From assembly GCA_002633005.1 (NCBI GenBank), contig NMRA01000110.1, forward strand, positions 837,552-901,551: a stretch of DNA of 64,000 nt. Reading direction: 5' to 3'. Source of the stretch: Phoronis australis (lineage: Eukaryota; Phoronida; Phoronidae). How positions within the stretch are numbered: position 1 is the first letter of the stretch; every line of letters begins with the position of its first letter. A model generated the notes under the pieces. That model searched no databases. It saw only the letters and a program-made list of their open reading frames with translations, and was not told where the DNA came from. The position numbers and the translations under genes were made by a program. Positions 1-11,060 of the stretch are shown here, piece by piece.

Positions 1-1
1 A

Positions 2-388
2 GATACGGTACTTGTGAGAAACTTCGCCGGCTCACCCACCTGGGTCCCTGGTATGATCATAGAACAACGAGGACCCGTGTCATTCTCGGTGGAGTTGCCC
101 GATAAACGGATTTGGAGGCGTCACGTAGACCACATAGTACGACGCACACCGGAAGACAACCCATCTTCAACCACGTTTGGCCCACCGCCAAGTAACTTAC
201 CGCCGCCACAAGCCTTCGTACCGCCAACTCGGTTGACGGAACAACCTTCTACGCCTGTGGTCGATCCCACTGCGGATTCGAACGCTACTACCGTACGATT
301 ACCCGTAGAAAATCCACCAACGGATTCGTCTGTAGTTGTGACACGTTTCGGAAGGAAATCAATCCAACCAGACAGGCTGAACTTTTAA
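2..388 (+). pseudogene. 3' end of Ty3/gypsy pol (integrase C-terminus), cut by window edge
   Basis: The window opens inside an open frame that ends at 388. The first 45 residues match the C-terminal chromatin/DNA-binding part of Ty3/gypsy integrases: a WVPGMI motif, then GPVSFSVELPD, then WRRHVDHI. A proline-, threonine- and serine-rich tail of about 75 residues follows and is not conserved in the family. Integrase inserts the reverse-transcribed element into host DNA; only its terminal segment is visible, so catalytic residues cannot be judged. A polypurine stretch and a 168-bp LTR follow downstream, which supports the assignment. No frame break is seen in the visible part. Whether the element is intact depends on sequence left of the window. 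Confidence 0.8.
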
Positions 389-583
389 TTACTACTTATT
401 ATAACTATTTTCAGTCATCAGCAGGATCACCTTACAGCAAACAGCAGTGTAATACATCGTTTTAGTTATGACTGGACACTTAGTATCGTTTTACAAACAA
501 GACTGCTGACAGTGTGTTACATGCATGTTTGTGTTTAGTTTGAAGTGTTCCTCCATGTTTATTTACGTTTGCAATAGTTAGCT

Positions 584-764
584 AAGGGTAGAGGGATGTT
601 GTGTATTGGCAATGCTACTTGTGGTTTTCCTTAGAATATAGTCACGTGGTATTTATGCCCACAAGCCACGTGCTCATCCCCTTCTTGTATTAGTTCTCCA
701 AGCGAATAGACATATTATAGTTTACTCTCATCTGTGTTGTTTTACTGGTTCTACGAACACAACA
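584..764 (+). repeat. Polypurine tract and 3' LTR of the Ty3/gypsy element
   Basis: A purine-rich run (AAGGGTAGAGGGA, 584-596) is followed directly by a 168-bp segment, 597-764. This begins TGTTGTGT and ends ACACAACA, an exact 8-bp inverted terminal repeat with canonical TG...CA ends. A polypurine tract immediately before the 3' LTR is the expected arrangement for plus-strand priming. The 5' LTR lies outside the window, so the pair cannot be compared. Confidence 0.75.
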
Positions 765-2360
765 CGGTGGTGACCACTTGTTACAGACGCAGCAAATGTC
801 CTCATCCCCCGCATCCGAGTCCTCACCGCTGTCACTTACGAACTGTGAAGCATGTGATGGGTTTAATCCTGAAGGACTTGGTTTGTTATCATTTCTTGGT
901 TTTTGAACTTGAATTTTGTTTCTTTTGTTCTCTCCACGTGCCTTTGTAGTCACCTTTTACTTTATCTCCTGCTTTTGTTTTGTCTTTTGTGCCTTTTTGT
1001 CACTTACACTGTATGCCCATTTTCTATTAGCATTTTACAAGACAACCTAGTGAGCTACAGTACTTGAACGTACTTGGTCACTTGTATCTGTACACATTTG
1101 CAGCCGTTAATTAAAAATCATTTTCAACCTCACTTTCACCAGTAGTCGGCAAGGACGCTGTGGATGGAGTGACCCTTTCAGGGCGACAACGGTGTTGTCA
1201 AACACGTATATTCCCAACTTTCGGAAAACCGATTGGAGATTGTCAGGAGACAGCGCTTTCACGTAGGCATTGCTTGCCATGGAACAAAGATCAAAGCGAG
1301 TAATTCCGGTCTTAGTAGTTTTCTTCTATTTGTGGCATAAATTAATACACACCCCCTGTATCAGTCTATAACACCCAACATCAAGTGACTGCAGTATGTG
1401 TCATGTGTGGTCTGGCATAGTTAGAATTGCGATGTTATGGTCTTTCGCCTATTCTACTACATTCATATCTCTGTGTGACTTGTGGCCATCAAGTAAGAGT
1501 GGAAGGGGCTCCTGTAGTCCATCTGGGACAAACTTCGCAAAGTGACCTAGAAGCCACTTGAGAAAAACTTCAGAGTTTGAACACCCTCTATCTGTATCTG
1601 GAGTAGAATCTTGCACTTCATCCTAGTTGAATCGTTTTCCCTTAAATAGGAAGAATGGGGGATTGCCTGGCCAGCTGCACGGCCACATCCCATATTGTTG
1701 TGGCCACAGATCTTCCTGACGTGACCACTTGAAGGGTACGATTCGTTTTGCTGCAGGCGATAATGAGTTAAGTCCCTTTTCGTCCACATTAAATATTTTA
1801 TGCGATTCCTCTTCCAAACAACACTTCACCAATGCAGAATGCAGCACAAAATTTTTGTCAATATTCATTTTTACTTGCAGACTTTGCTCTTGCATATTCT
1901 AGACCCTCTCCTTGACATCTCTCACCTCTGGTCAGCGCTTCACAAACCCTCTAAACCACTTAATAGAAAGGGACTCTCCTGGTTTCTTATTCCCTGCTGG
2001 AAAGACCACTCAGTCACAATGGTGACGACCTCTTGCCTTGCATACTCATATACAAGACTCGCTATTTCCTTTGTGTGCTTTACAATTAACGCTTCCTGAT
2101 GAACATCGGAGATTGTAGACACACCCAGTGTGACGCATTCAGGCTCTATCGCTCACTCGTACTGGATCTCTCAACATTTGGTATGGAACGTTGTATTTTG
2201 CAGCTGCTGAGTTGATGGACATGCCATCCTCACGTACTTTATTGTATTCCTCAAGTAAACTGCGTTTATCGTGCTGTGGCAGCTTTCTGTGTTTTTTTAG
2301 AGGCTTCTGTAATAAACAAGTGTTTTTGTGAACGGTTTCATTCGTATTACACATGTACAT
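765..2360 (-). pseudogene. DDE_1 (pogo/Tigger/jerky-like) transposase pseudogene
   Basis: This minus-strand reading is broken by several frameshifts and stops but is colinear with the pogo/Tigger branch of the Tc1/mariner superfamily. At 2360-2139 is a psq-type helix-turn-helix (RSLLEEYNKV, then INSAAAKYNVP). At 2122-1940 is the linker with the KHTKEIASLVYEYARQEV pattern. At 1895-1623 is the first catalytic region, with IFNVDEKGL. Around 1500-1370 is the second catalytic block (LLLDGHKSH, then a degraded 'TMPDHT..ILQSLDV' stretch). At 950-765 is an acidic tail ending in a CCVCNKWSPP zinc-finger start. The last finger is cut at 764 by the LTR retroelement. The transposase would mobilise its own element; this copy cannot be functional. 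Confidence 0.8.
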
Positions 2361-3380
2361 GTATGTTCCAGTTTAATTACATTTTCTGTTGTGTCCCAGT
2401 CATGTTTCTGCATCAACGGGTAAAAATTTATTCCGAATTTGTAGAAAAGTGGCCATTTTTATGTTTCGGTTAACTCAAATGTGTACAGTGACGTCTTTAG
2501 TGAGTCAGCGTACATTAAACATCGTTAATGACCGATCAAGAAGTATCTCTCTGTGTTTTTGTGTCTGACCTCGTGACATTTTGATACATTGCTTAAGCAA
2601 CCCTTGGATTGGGTTTATATCAAATCTGAACGATTCTTGGTTTAGAACATATGTTTTGAAAGTGCGAAGAAAACTGGTAAATTATACTGTTTTACATGTT
2701 TGTATCATTTTTGAAAAGAAACTCTGAACCCACTGTTTGTTTCACATTATCAAACCTTGGTTGTCATATACCAATTATTTGCCGTGAGGCATTCGCTAAT
2801 GCGGTATATACTCTACATCCATACTAGATCACATTTTCTGAAAAAAGACCTCCTGACGACAACGGGACGTGCACGGAGTAGAAAGTGTCGTGACAAAATC
2901 CAAGTCTCTCATAATGGCGATGTTCTGATTTGCTTGATCTTACATGTACGTTTTCGCTAGTGCACTTTAAAGCTTTAACTATGAGCCAGCACTCCACATC
3001 TCGAGTTTCTACTTGAGTTTGTAGCTTGAATGCAGTGGCCGCTCATTTGTGCAAACGATGGCTGGAAATTGAACTGAAACATTTCTGTTGAGGGTAGTTT
3101 TCTGCTGTTTTTTGATCGAGTATGTTATTATTTACATGGATGATTGAGAAATTTTACTTTGCACTTGTTGACCCAACTTTAAAGCTTTAACTATGAGCCA
3201 GGACTCCACAACTTGAGTTTCTACTTGAGTTTGTAGCTTGAATACAGTGGCCGCTCATCTGTGCAAACACTGTACTTATTGAAAAACATTCATCATAAAG
3301 TTTGTATTAAGGTGGAACAGACATTCACAAATATAGTATCGAGTAAAATGAGACCTGGGTTTTGGTCAATTTGTAACAGA
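2361..3380. other. Intergenic; holds a 92-bp direct repeat at 212-bp spacing
   Basis: No gene is recognised. Segments 2964-3056 and 3176-3268 are near-identical copies of about 93 bp, both starting ACTTTAAAGCTTTAACTATG and ending GTGCAAAC. They differ at only a handful of positions and are 212 bp apart, so the unit plus its spacer may have been tandemly duplicated. Function is unknown. Confidence 0.6.
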
Positions 3381-3699
3381 CATGAAGACAAGAAAAACAC
3401 GAAACAAGTTTCCAGTGTGCTGGTCATGCCAAACGTGGCCCTGAGATGATCTTGCCTCAAATTCCTAAATTGAAAAGAAAATCACTAGTCAACCACCAAT
3501 CTGACGCATGCATGTATACGAGTTTGTGTTCTTTCATTTAACGTGCTTGTTATATTGCTTGAATTGAAGGCGATGAGCTCTAGACGGACGTTGCATAAGG
3601 GCGCATGTCAGGAGGCAATGGAATCTGTGAAAAGACCCGAGACCTTGTTATACTGGTAACTCTGTACCGTCTGACGCTGACTATACTCCCCTTCTAATC

Positions 3700-3883
3700 A
3701 TGGCGAAAACTATTACAGTTGTTAGCTCGTTTCTGGTCATCTATGTGGTTGGAGTGTTTGCCTATGACTTAAAAATCGTGGAAAATGCCTTGGCAGAAGA
3801 TGGCGATGTCGACTTTAGTGCATGTGATGCAGGAAGTGAGAAATTAGAAACGGAACAAGACATGTGGGATGACAAGGAGGAAT
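3700..3883 (+). CDS. First exon of a secreted peptide gene, copy A (paralogue of the exon at 49419)
   Basis: The exon encodes a hydrophobic signal peptide (MAKTITVVSSFLVIYVVGVFA), then an acidic stretch rich in Glu and Asp (ENALAEDGDVDFSA), ending KEE. The exon ends at 3883 in phase 1 on a strong donor, AAT|GTAAGTCC. The start was chosen because the paralogous exon at 49419 has its ATG at the same place and both are exactly 184 nt to the donor. Flanking DNA is also duplicated (about 3380-5225 versus 49170-52695). I could not find the matching WxxW exon 2 downstream, where an opposite-strand esterase gene begins within 2 kb. Copy A may therefore be an orphan exon or pseudogene. The family of the first exon is not recognised beyond signal plus propeptide. 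Confidence 0.55.
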
Positions 3884-4948
3884 GTAAGTCCCTAAAAGAA
3901 ACAATTTTTGATAAATCACTCAAGTGTATTTTCGTATAATTTACTTTTAAATTAGCAGTCGTTTTTGCTGCAGATAACTTTGAAAATGCCTGTTCAACAA
4001 GCCATTTGGTAGATCTAAGCTATAATGATGTTTAAGAGACACTTCGTAAAGGAACGTTGATTTTAAACACGCTTCACAGTGCTTTTCGTAATTTTACTTT
4101 TAATACTATAGTCCACGTTTGGCTGGGCAGGAACGGGCTGCTATCTTTTTATTTTATTTTCAAACTTGAAGTACTAAAACAGTGGTTATATCTAACCATA
4201 GTCAGTTTTAAGACGTGCTTCATCCCCAACTGATTACCGTAAATATTGGGAAATTTTCGCGAATACCGGTGTCCTTGTTTGCGAATATAATATTTTGACA
4301 TGCACTCGGTGATTAGTTATGTCTTAGTCAAAAACATCTAACTTGATATGCATATTTTCTGTAACATAGTGTACCTTAGTTGTATACTCAAAGAATAATC
4401 CATGTGACATTGTTAATTACGACTAACGTTTGGAAATCCTCCGATAATATCAATACGCACGGTTTTTCATGTTCCGCCGTAGCCATGTTTGCAATTTTTA
4501 GCTTTTTGTTTCGTCGATTTTTAAAACCAAAAGCAAAGCAAAGCTGTTTTTTTCCAGTTGCATACCACCGTTACGTTGATACATTTTGATAATTTTGCAG
4601 TACATGTACGTAGAGGCAGAGTGGTTTACTTGAGGTTGCACCATAGTAATTACACCTTGTTTGGTGTTGCCGGCACCGGAGCCCCTGTGTTCCAGCAATA
4701 CGTACATGTAAACTAGGTCCAAACCGAAAATAATAATGCCTGACCAGCTGTAGCTCTAGATTTCCACGACGTATTTTACACCGCCGACGTACTAATATAT
4801 CCAATGAAAAGTGTGAATAGTATAGTCAATCATAGGCGTTGAAATTTGTAGCTTCCAAACGGCCCCAACTGGTTCCATCACCGGTCGTCACGAACTTCAG
4901 CGGTGCGCGAGATACAACAAAATGAACTGCAGGCAGCAGGCCAAATTG

Positions 4949-5190
4949 CCAGGAGCCCGTTCCAAGCACTGACTAAAGTTCATTATTAACTTAAATTAAT
5001 TAATTAAGATTTGTCTCAATTTCCTAACTTGAAACTTCCATATCCGGTAAGTTAAACGAACTTTACACAAAACTGAAGTCAAATCTTCGGTAATCATTCA
5101 GGTCACTTTCTTGAAACGGACTTCTGTCAAACTGAAGTTTTTAATTAAAGTTTAAGACTTGCCTTAGCTAAATCTTGGAACGGACCCCAG
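4949..5190. repeat. Foldback (MITE-like) repeat, copy A
   Basis: The left end reads CCAGGAGCCCGTTCCAAG; the right end is roughly its reverse complement (CTTGGAACGGACCCCAG). The interior is built of diverged AACTTAAGTTTAAGAT-type blocks in both orientations, as expected of a nonautonomous foldback element. The equivalent sits at 52433-52663, so the insertion predates the segmental duplication. Confidence 0.5.
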
Positions 5191-5225
5191 ATTTCTAAAA
5201 TCAAGAAATCATGTAGCCGGGTGTT

Positions 5226-5863
5226 CGGTTTACAGCTTATATGTACCATAAATTATGTCTCTGATGTCATTCGTGTACATGGTAATGCCCACCTTTGGTA
5301 AACAGTCTCTGCTCGCAATATCAGTTCCCTCATGTTAATGGTATACTGGTCAGTCAAAATCCAGTAGTTAAAAGAAAGACCAATTCCCTTAATAAACATA
5401 AAACTAGTTTCAAACGATTTTTAAAAACCCTAAGGAAGTGATGAACTCTTATGACCTGAAGTGAAAACTACAAGGATGTGGGCGGAAGGTATTGAAGCAC
5501 CGTGTTTATGGGTCTGAATATTTGCAGGTCCAAAATCGATAAGTCCTGAGGTACTCACAAGTCCGAAAGTCCATCAGCTTGAAAGCTAAAATACAAATGT
5601 TCATGACACAAAGTGCTGAACAATGATTTCGAGCAACAAATCGGTTATTTACATAAACATGACTGAAACCGCTTCTTGGAAGCGCTGGTGTCTCTCGAAA
5701 GGATTTAAACAATATTGGCAATGTATACAAGGTCCTTACATTAATTTACTTTTTCAAATTTTGGTTTTCCATCTCCACATGTACATCTTGCTGCTCCGCT
5801 GTTGATGAGTTTAATCACGTTTCTGATCCCATAGACCTTTGGTCTAGTTTGGAATTAAGCAGT
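5226..5863. other. Intergenic, nothing recognised
   Basis: This lies between the end of duplicated copy A and the esterase stop codon. No domain, exon pair or repeat was recognised. Confidence 0.4.
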
Positions 5864-8800
5864 CTAACAGTTCGATGCAACCTTAGTTTTTTTGTTTTCA
5901 CTGTTTGTATAGTATGCCGGCATGTCGGTCAACCAGAATTTCATGACACTTTCCGAACGCAGGCGATTTTTTATAGCGGGCGTAGCTATGCCTGCTGCAT
6001 CATCTTTGGACCACTCCAAGTAACGGCCCGTGTAGCTTCCCATGTCTTTGAACGTTGGCCATGTTGTAGTGCTCGTCGGTCTACATGGATCCAAGGGGTT
6101 CGGGTCTCTGAAAACGGTAACATAACATGACTTAAGACGATTGAACGGTTGAAGTCGTTATCTGCTACATGTATAACAAATCAAAAACTTACAATCTGTG
6201 AATGGGTAACAATCCCCGCAATAAGGTTAGCACATTGAGTAAGACTAAAGTGGTACAGTGTATATGAATCCTCTTGCCCATCTTAACACTCTTTACATTT
6301 TACACAGTGTGTCCGCTGTCTCGTAGATGGTTCTTGCATCTCCAAAATTGAGCCAATTAACACTCTTTTGAGTCTTAACAAGGTAAAGTCACCCATTTGA
6401 TGGTTGAGCAAAACATGCGAATTCTTTATATTGAGCGTGACAAACAACGTTTCCAAACATTGAAGTCAATCGTGATTAATTCCAGTCCGTTTTAATCAAT
6501 CAGTAGGACACGCTTTCAAGAACTCCAATCTTTTTAGATTCAGTAATTACTGGTCGTATGTTCTGTAGACGTCTTATCGGGGGTTATCGAATCATTTGTC
6601 TATTTTGTTTTCGTCGTTACCACCTCCTCTATGAACCCCTTAACGACATCTCATAGTGGAGCTGGATATCGTCACTTACCGTTCACGCCGATGTTCGTTG
6701 TCTACCGGAGCCGTTACGAACGCTTCAGCTAAATTTGCTTTTCTTATTACAAGCTCTTTATTCCGAATTTAATTGGAAAGGTAGTTAAATCCGATCGACA
6801 CCTCAAATTTGCTTGGCTACCAGCTACATGTATTTCACCATTGTTTATGGTGGAGATAGTAGGGTGACCATTCGCTTGACTGTGTACATGTACCGCCAGA
6901 TGACGAATATTTGTGAAAGGCATAAGCAGCGCCAGGTTGTAGTCCTTCAGAGGTCTTTAAAGAAATTATAGGGTAAAAATATCTTCCGTTTGTCACATTT
7001 TTGACTTACAAACACCTTTTGCTGTCCCTAGGTTCCACAACTGTTCGTCGACAAAACATCAGTCATTAATGAAACACCAGGGATTGTGAATCTTGACAGC
7101 TAAAACTGATTCCGGTTTGCGGAATTGAGAGGGGCTTAACGCTAGTTTAGTTGAAACGAAGCCAGGTTGTAACTCAAAAGTTTTCAATAATAAGTCTAAA
7201 TATATAGTTCATATTGAAAGAAAATTACCCTGTCTTTCCAAAATTGGTCCATGCATTCTGTACGAGATAAGTAAGATCAACTTTAGCATTATTCTTGATC
7301 TGGAACACGGACGTTCCGGGCTTGAGAAACCGACCAAACACGATGCTCAAATCTGTTCCGTGTTCTCCTATAATGAAACTCTTACGGCCTGGAGTCGAAG
7401 AGTAGTTCACGACGTAGAAATAAGAATTCTGTTTTCTCTCACTGTGAAGGGAAAATGTGTCGTAAATATCAATGATCATCCGATCGGTTTGAATGTCCAG
7501 CAGCATCTTTTCAAATCGTTGGGGGTCCGAATCGGGATAAACATCTAGATTCTTATAGAAATTCAGAATGGCGGTAGCAGCTGCTGAGGGATCATCCTGA
7601 TAGAAGGCATTAGTAATTTTAGTAACTTCATACAACACCAGGGACTCTGTCACTGGTACACTGTAATATGAGAATGGCATAGCAAATATACCATCATGAT
7701 AAGTCACCCCCACCACGAAGTCTACCAGATTTTGAGAACCGTCTTTGTAAATCTTTTTGGGGTGTTCAGGAAGAACGTCGTCACCGTAGCATGGCATGAA
7801 AGAAAGGTTAAATCTATTCTCCCAGAGTGTATGTAGGTTGTGAGGCTGGGTCTCAATAACCTTCTTTGGGGTCAACGCTTGCATGCACTGAAGAGTCTTG
7901 ATGGGGTTATTGCGACTACAGTTCAGTTTTAAAGCTGCCACAAAGGAATCGTGCTCTACCGAGGAGCACTTTCGAATACCTAAACTGTTTATTCCTCCGC
8001 TCATTGCCATTGCTCTATGAAACAAACCGTTAGACAAAGGACTGGCAACCAACAACATCACTGCAATTGAACCACCGGACTGACCAAAAATTGTAACTTT
8101 GCCCTTGTCTCCACCAAATTTTTGGATATTCAGCTGAACCCATTTGCACGCTGTCAGAATGTCCCGTAAGCCGTTGTTAGAGACTGACTTAGAATATTTA
8201 ACATTCAAAAAACCCAAAATGCCAAGTCGATATTGTATGGTAACCACGATAACATCGCCGTTGAGTGCTATTTGTGAAGCATTATACATAAACGCTGCCT
8301 CGCTTTGTAGACCACCAGGATGTGCCCAAATCATAACCGGTTTCTTCTTCTTCAGGCAAGTCATGTCTCCAGGTACGTACACGTTAAGCGTAAGACAATC
8401 TTCTATCATATTGCTATAAACAAGATCAGGAAGAAGCCCAGTCAGGTCGATTTGGTAACATGCTTTGGAGTGCTGACTAGCATTTTGAGGAGTTGCTTCC
8501 TTTTCAGCTAAGTTGGAAGCTTCAAATCTTTCAGCGGAGCCATAGCGTATTCCATAGAAGGACGTTGTTCTCCTAGTGCTTGACAGCGGGTACGTAGTGA
8601 TGTCTTCGTATTGACCAATGTAAGTCCCCGAAGTTGTTTTAATTCTCAAAGTTGATTGGCCTGAAAGTATACAGCGTGGTTGACTGCATTGATTTGGTTC
8701 TGTAAATTGAAGATTACATTTTCCTGAGTCACATTTTAACTCGTGCACTAATTATTGAAGATAAAGTAAATGCGGGAATCTTGAAGCAGTCCCTGTATGA

Positions 8801-9551
8801 AAAGTGGACATGTGGTAGGAGTAGACTGACATTTAGTTTACTCCTATATGTTTGACTGACTCCTACAGGTGTCTCGGTTCATTAGGAGATCAGTTCTAGT
8901 GATGTCGTGACAGTAATTTGTTTGAAAAGAATACTTATGTAACCAATTCCAGCATTGCAGTGACGGATATAAAACCACAGTTTGGAACCATCTGTGTAGT
9001 GTAAGAAACTTCTATAATGCGCTTGGAAAGTAAGTACATGTACTCAGGCTAGAGTTACATGTATGAGTGCAGTTGAAGCATCTTCCGAATTTGCAGTTTG
9101 CAAGTCAATAGTTAGCCAGCTATGGAGAAAGCATATTTTTAATCAGTCAACTTTCATCACAAGCTAAGTTGTAGTAGAACGGGCATTAGGAACAGACTTT
9201 GTGGTCACAATTTACCTCAAAGTTGTCTTCGGTCTATTATCGGAAGAAAATCTTTTGGCCTTTGATGTTACGGTGCCCTGCTAGGTTGCAGTGTCCAATT
9301 ATAATCTGAATCAACTGCCTGATGACGTAGTCTAACTAAAACATTCTACTATTTTTAAATCCAAAGCATTTCAGGCAAGATTGGAACATAAAAAGCTAAA
9401 AAGCGGCGAAAGACCCCTTCAATAAGCACAGTTGCATGGCACAGTACGATACTACATAATATTCGACGACAATGTACAACTTACCGCGTGTAATAGTGGC
9501 GAAACAAACCGAGAGAAACAACGATACATATATGTCCAAAGATACAGCCAT
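5864..9551 (-). CDS. Secreted carboxylesterase / cholinesterase-family protein (alpha/beta hydrolase), three exons
   Basis: Predicted exons are 9551-9485, 8699-7229 and 6107-5864, joining in phase (1, then 2) to give about 593 residues, usual for type-B carboxylesterases. Exon 1 encodes a signal peptide (MAVSLDIYVSLFLSVCFATITR) and ends on donor GCG|GTAAGT. The start was chosen because this Met begins the hydrophobic stretch; an upstream in-frame Met exists. Exon 2 starts after TTTACAG and holds the EDCLTLNVYVP signature and the nucleophile elbow GQSGG (Ser about 230). It also holds an acidic-residue motif GVTYHDGIF (Asp about 358) and the His motif GEHGTDLSIVFG (His about 469). The exon 2/3 junction restores FGKTGDPNP, a hallmark of the family. 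Exon 3 supplies a WP..K...YL..FW-type C-terminus. The oxyanion-hole region reads AHPGG, where HGGG is usual. The enzyme would hydrolyse carboxyl esters outside the cell or in the secretory path; substrate is unknown. No C-terminal membrane anchor is visible. Confidence 0.88.
6108..7228 (-). other. Esterase intron 2
   Basis: Donor GG|GTAATT at 7228 and acceptor TTTTCAG ending at 6108. No nested gene is recognised inside. Confidence 0.75.
8700..9484 (-). other. Esterase intron 1
   Basis: Donor GTAAGT starting at 9484 and acceptor ATTTACAG ending at 8700; both sides are phase 1. No nested feature is recognised. Confidence 0.7.
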
Positions 9552-10617
9552 GCTGTCGATTAAGGATGGACTCTGAAAATAAAAGTTGCTCTGTGACATT
9601 TTATTCACACCTCGAACTTTCAAATTTGATCTTGGTTTGATTTTAATTCGGATAAGTCGAAGCACAGTATTTGGAATTAACTACATGTATATATTTTAAC
9701 TCAGTAATTGAACCACACTTATTTTATGAATGTAAAAAGTCTGTAAGACCTGACTTTTGACTCTGTCTATTTGTTATTAATTAAGTCACGCGACAATGTC
9801 TTTTTTGACATTTACCAGAAAAGAGGTAAATTGATATCAAAACAAAGGCCTCGATATTACGATTAAATTTTATTTGATATACATGTTCAAGGTGAGACAT
9901 CGAACGTTTGTTGAAGTTATCCAAATTATATGAATTCCTTTGGATAGCCCCGGATGCAAAGTTGCATATTTTAAAACAGCAGGAGCCTAAGGCATAGTAT
10001 CTGAAAATATCATATGGATTCGACCAGCCGCTTCTCAGATATGATGTATGGTTTTCCGAAGTCCAACAAATTTGACCATCTTTATACATGTAGATGTACA
10101 TGTACAGAACCATCTTTGAAATCATTGCAATAAGTCATACTTTACTTATTGCGTGTCGTATCCATACATGTACATGTATGTCAAATGTATTCAACTGGTT
10201 GCGTAACTTTATTCTAGCAGTTTCAGTTTCACATAAGCTCTGCGCACGATAATTAAGTTGCTAGAATTTACCCTAAGTCGAGACTTTCTTATAAAGCCTT
10301 TGGAGGGGCAGATGTGGTCGTTGATGAGACTATGGTTGGAGTTATTTACTGCCTAATAATGTCTAGTCTAAGAGCCAAGTTCACGGCTTGTGTGCTTGTC
10401 GCGGGAAGACATGTGGAAGGTAATTAAGCAAAACGAAAGGGTCAACATGAGTTTTGGACCGATTTTGTCGTTTGGAATCCTTGAAAAGTGTACATGTAAA
10501 ATATAATAATAGGACGTTGCAGTAATCTTGAGCATCAAATAAAAATGACTTGGTTATACATGTAGTTTTCTTTTTCTATTGGCATAGTTCGTTCACCACT
10601 CTTAGTAGTAGTTAATA
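9552..10617. other. Upstream flank of the esterase, no gene seen
   Basis: The region contains several TACATGTA/ACATGT palindromes (for example near 10090 and 10167) and no recognised domain. Any promoter or 5' untranslated exon of the esterase would lie here; I cannot place a TATA box or start site with confidence. Confidence 0.35.
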
Positions 10618-10704
10618 AGTCGTCGTAGCAGCAGCAGCAACATCAGCAGCAGCAGCACCACCACCACCACCACCAGCACCACCACCACCACCACCACCAG
10701 CAGT
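10618..10704. repeat. Trinucleotide microsatellite (CAG/CAC)n
   Basis: This is a run of GTC, then CAG, CAC and CAG triplets, mostly CAC in the middle. It abuts the 5' end of a LINE fragment. Confidence 0.9.
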
Positions 10705-10727
10705 AGTAATATTACAATAACAGAGCC

Positions 10728-11060
10728 TTGGTTATAATTTTATTGAGGATGAATATCAATGTATTTGTTCATGTCCGTTTTATGATGATCTGGGAATTAA
10801 AATGTTACCTAAAATATATTGGACGGATCCGAATAATCGTGGATTTCAAAGACTAATGAAATCTTCTGACCCCAGTGTGCTTAAAAACTTAATAAAATGT
10901 GTATATCATGCTTATGTTTTAAGACAAAAACTACTTGACAATTGAAACCACTACACATGCGTATGTGTATATACTGTATTTTATTGTTGTGTTTGATATT
11001 AAGTACTGTGGGCCGATGACCTCGAGTATGAATGAATGTTCGTACGGTTCGGTAAGTGGC
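10728..11060 (+). mobile_element. LINE 3' end, 5'-truncated
   Basis: An open stretch ends at a TGA near 10944 and reads IEDEYQCICSCPFYDDL, then LMKSSDP..LKNLIKCVYHAYVLR. This is the C-terminal H..C zinc-knuckle-like tail found in many animal non-LTR retrotransposon ORF2 proteins. A similar tail lies at 48166-48582. The 3' untranslated part carries GTGGGCCGATGACCTCGAG followed by TGAATGAATG, resembling the GGGCCGGAGG-type 3' tails of the other LINE ends in this window. Only the last 70 or so codons survive. Confidence 0.6.

Larger units (their letters stand above)
1..764 (+). mobile_element. Ty3/gypsy LTR retrotransposon, 3' portion
   Basis: This comprises the integrase tail, a 195-bp 3' untranslated segment, the polypurine tract and a short LTR. 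The element ends exactly where a transposase pseudogene reading frame on the other strand breaks off (764/765), so it is inserted into that pseudogene. The expected 5-bp target duplication at the far end cannot be checked. Confidence 0.75.
3380..5225 (+). repeat. Segmental duplication, copy A
   Basis: This stretch can be followed by eye against about 49170-52695 in the same orientation. Shared landmarks are CTAGACGGACGTTGCATAAG upstream of the exon, the exon itself, the intron start, a TATACT.TAAGAATAAT segment, a GTAGGCGTTGAA.TTTGTAGCTT-type segment and a foldback repeat at the right end. Copy B is longer because it carries about 1.6 kb of extra DNA at roughly 50540-52190. Divergence is moderate with many indels, so the duplication is not recent. 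Confidence 0.65.

Noticed and set aside
14..388. GTG at 14 as a start codon
   Set aside because: The frame is open to the window edge and matches mid-integrase sequence, so this is a truncated C-terminus, not a gene start.
690..764. Zinc-finger-like continuation (CCVRRTSK...) of the DDE_1 tail
   Set aside because: These codons read through the inserted LTR; the true transposase tail is interrupted at 765.
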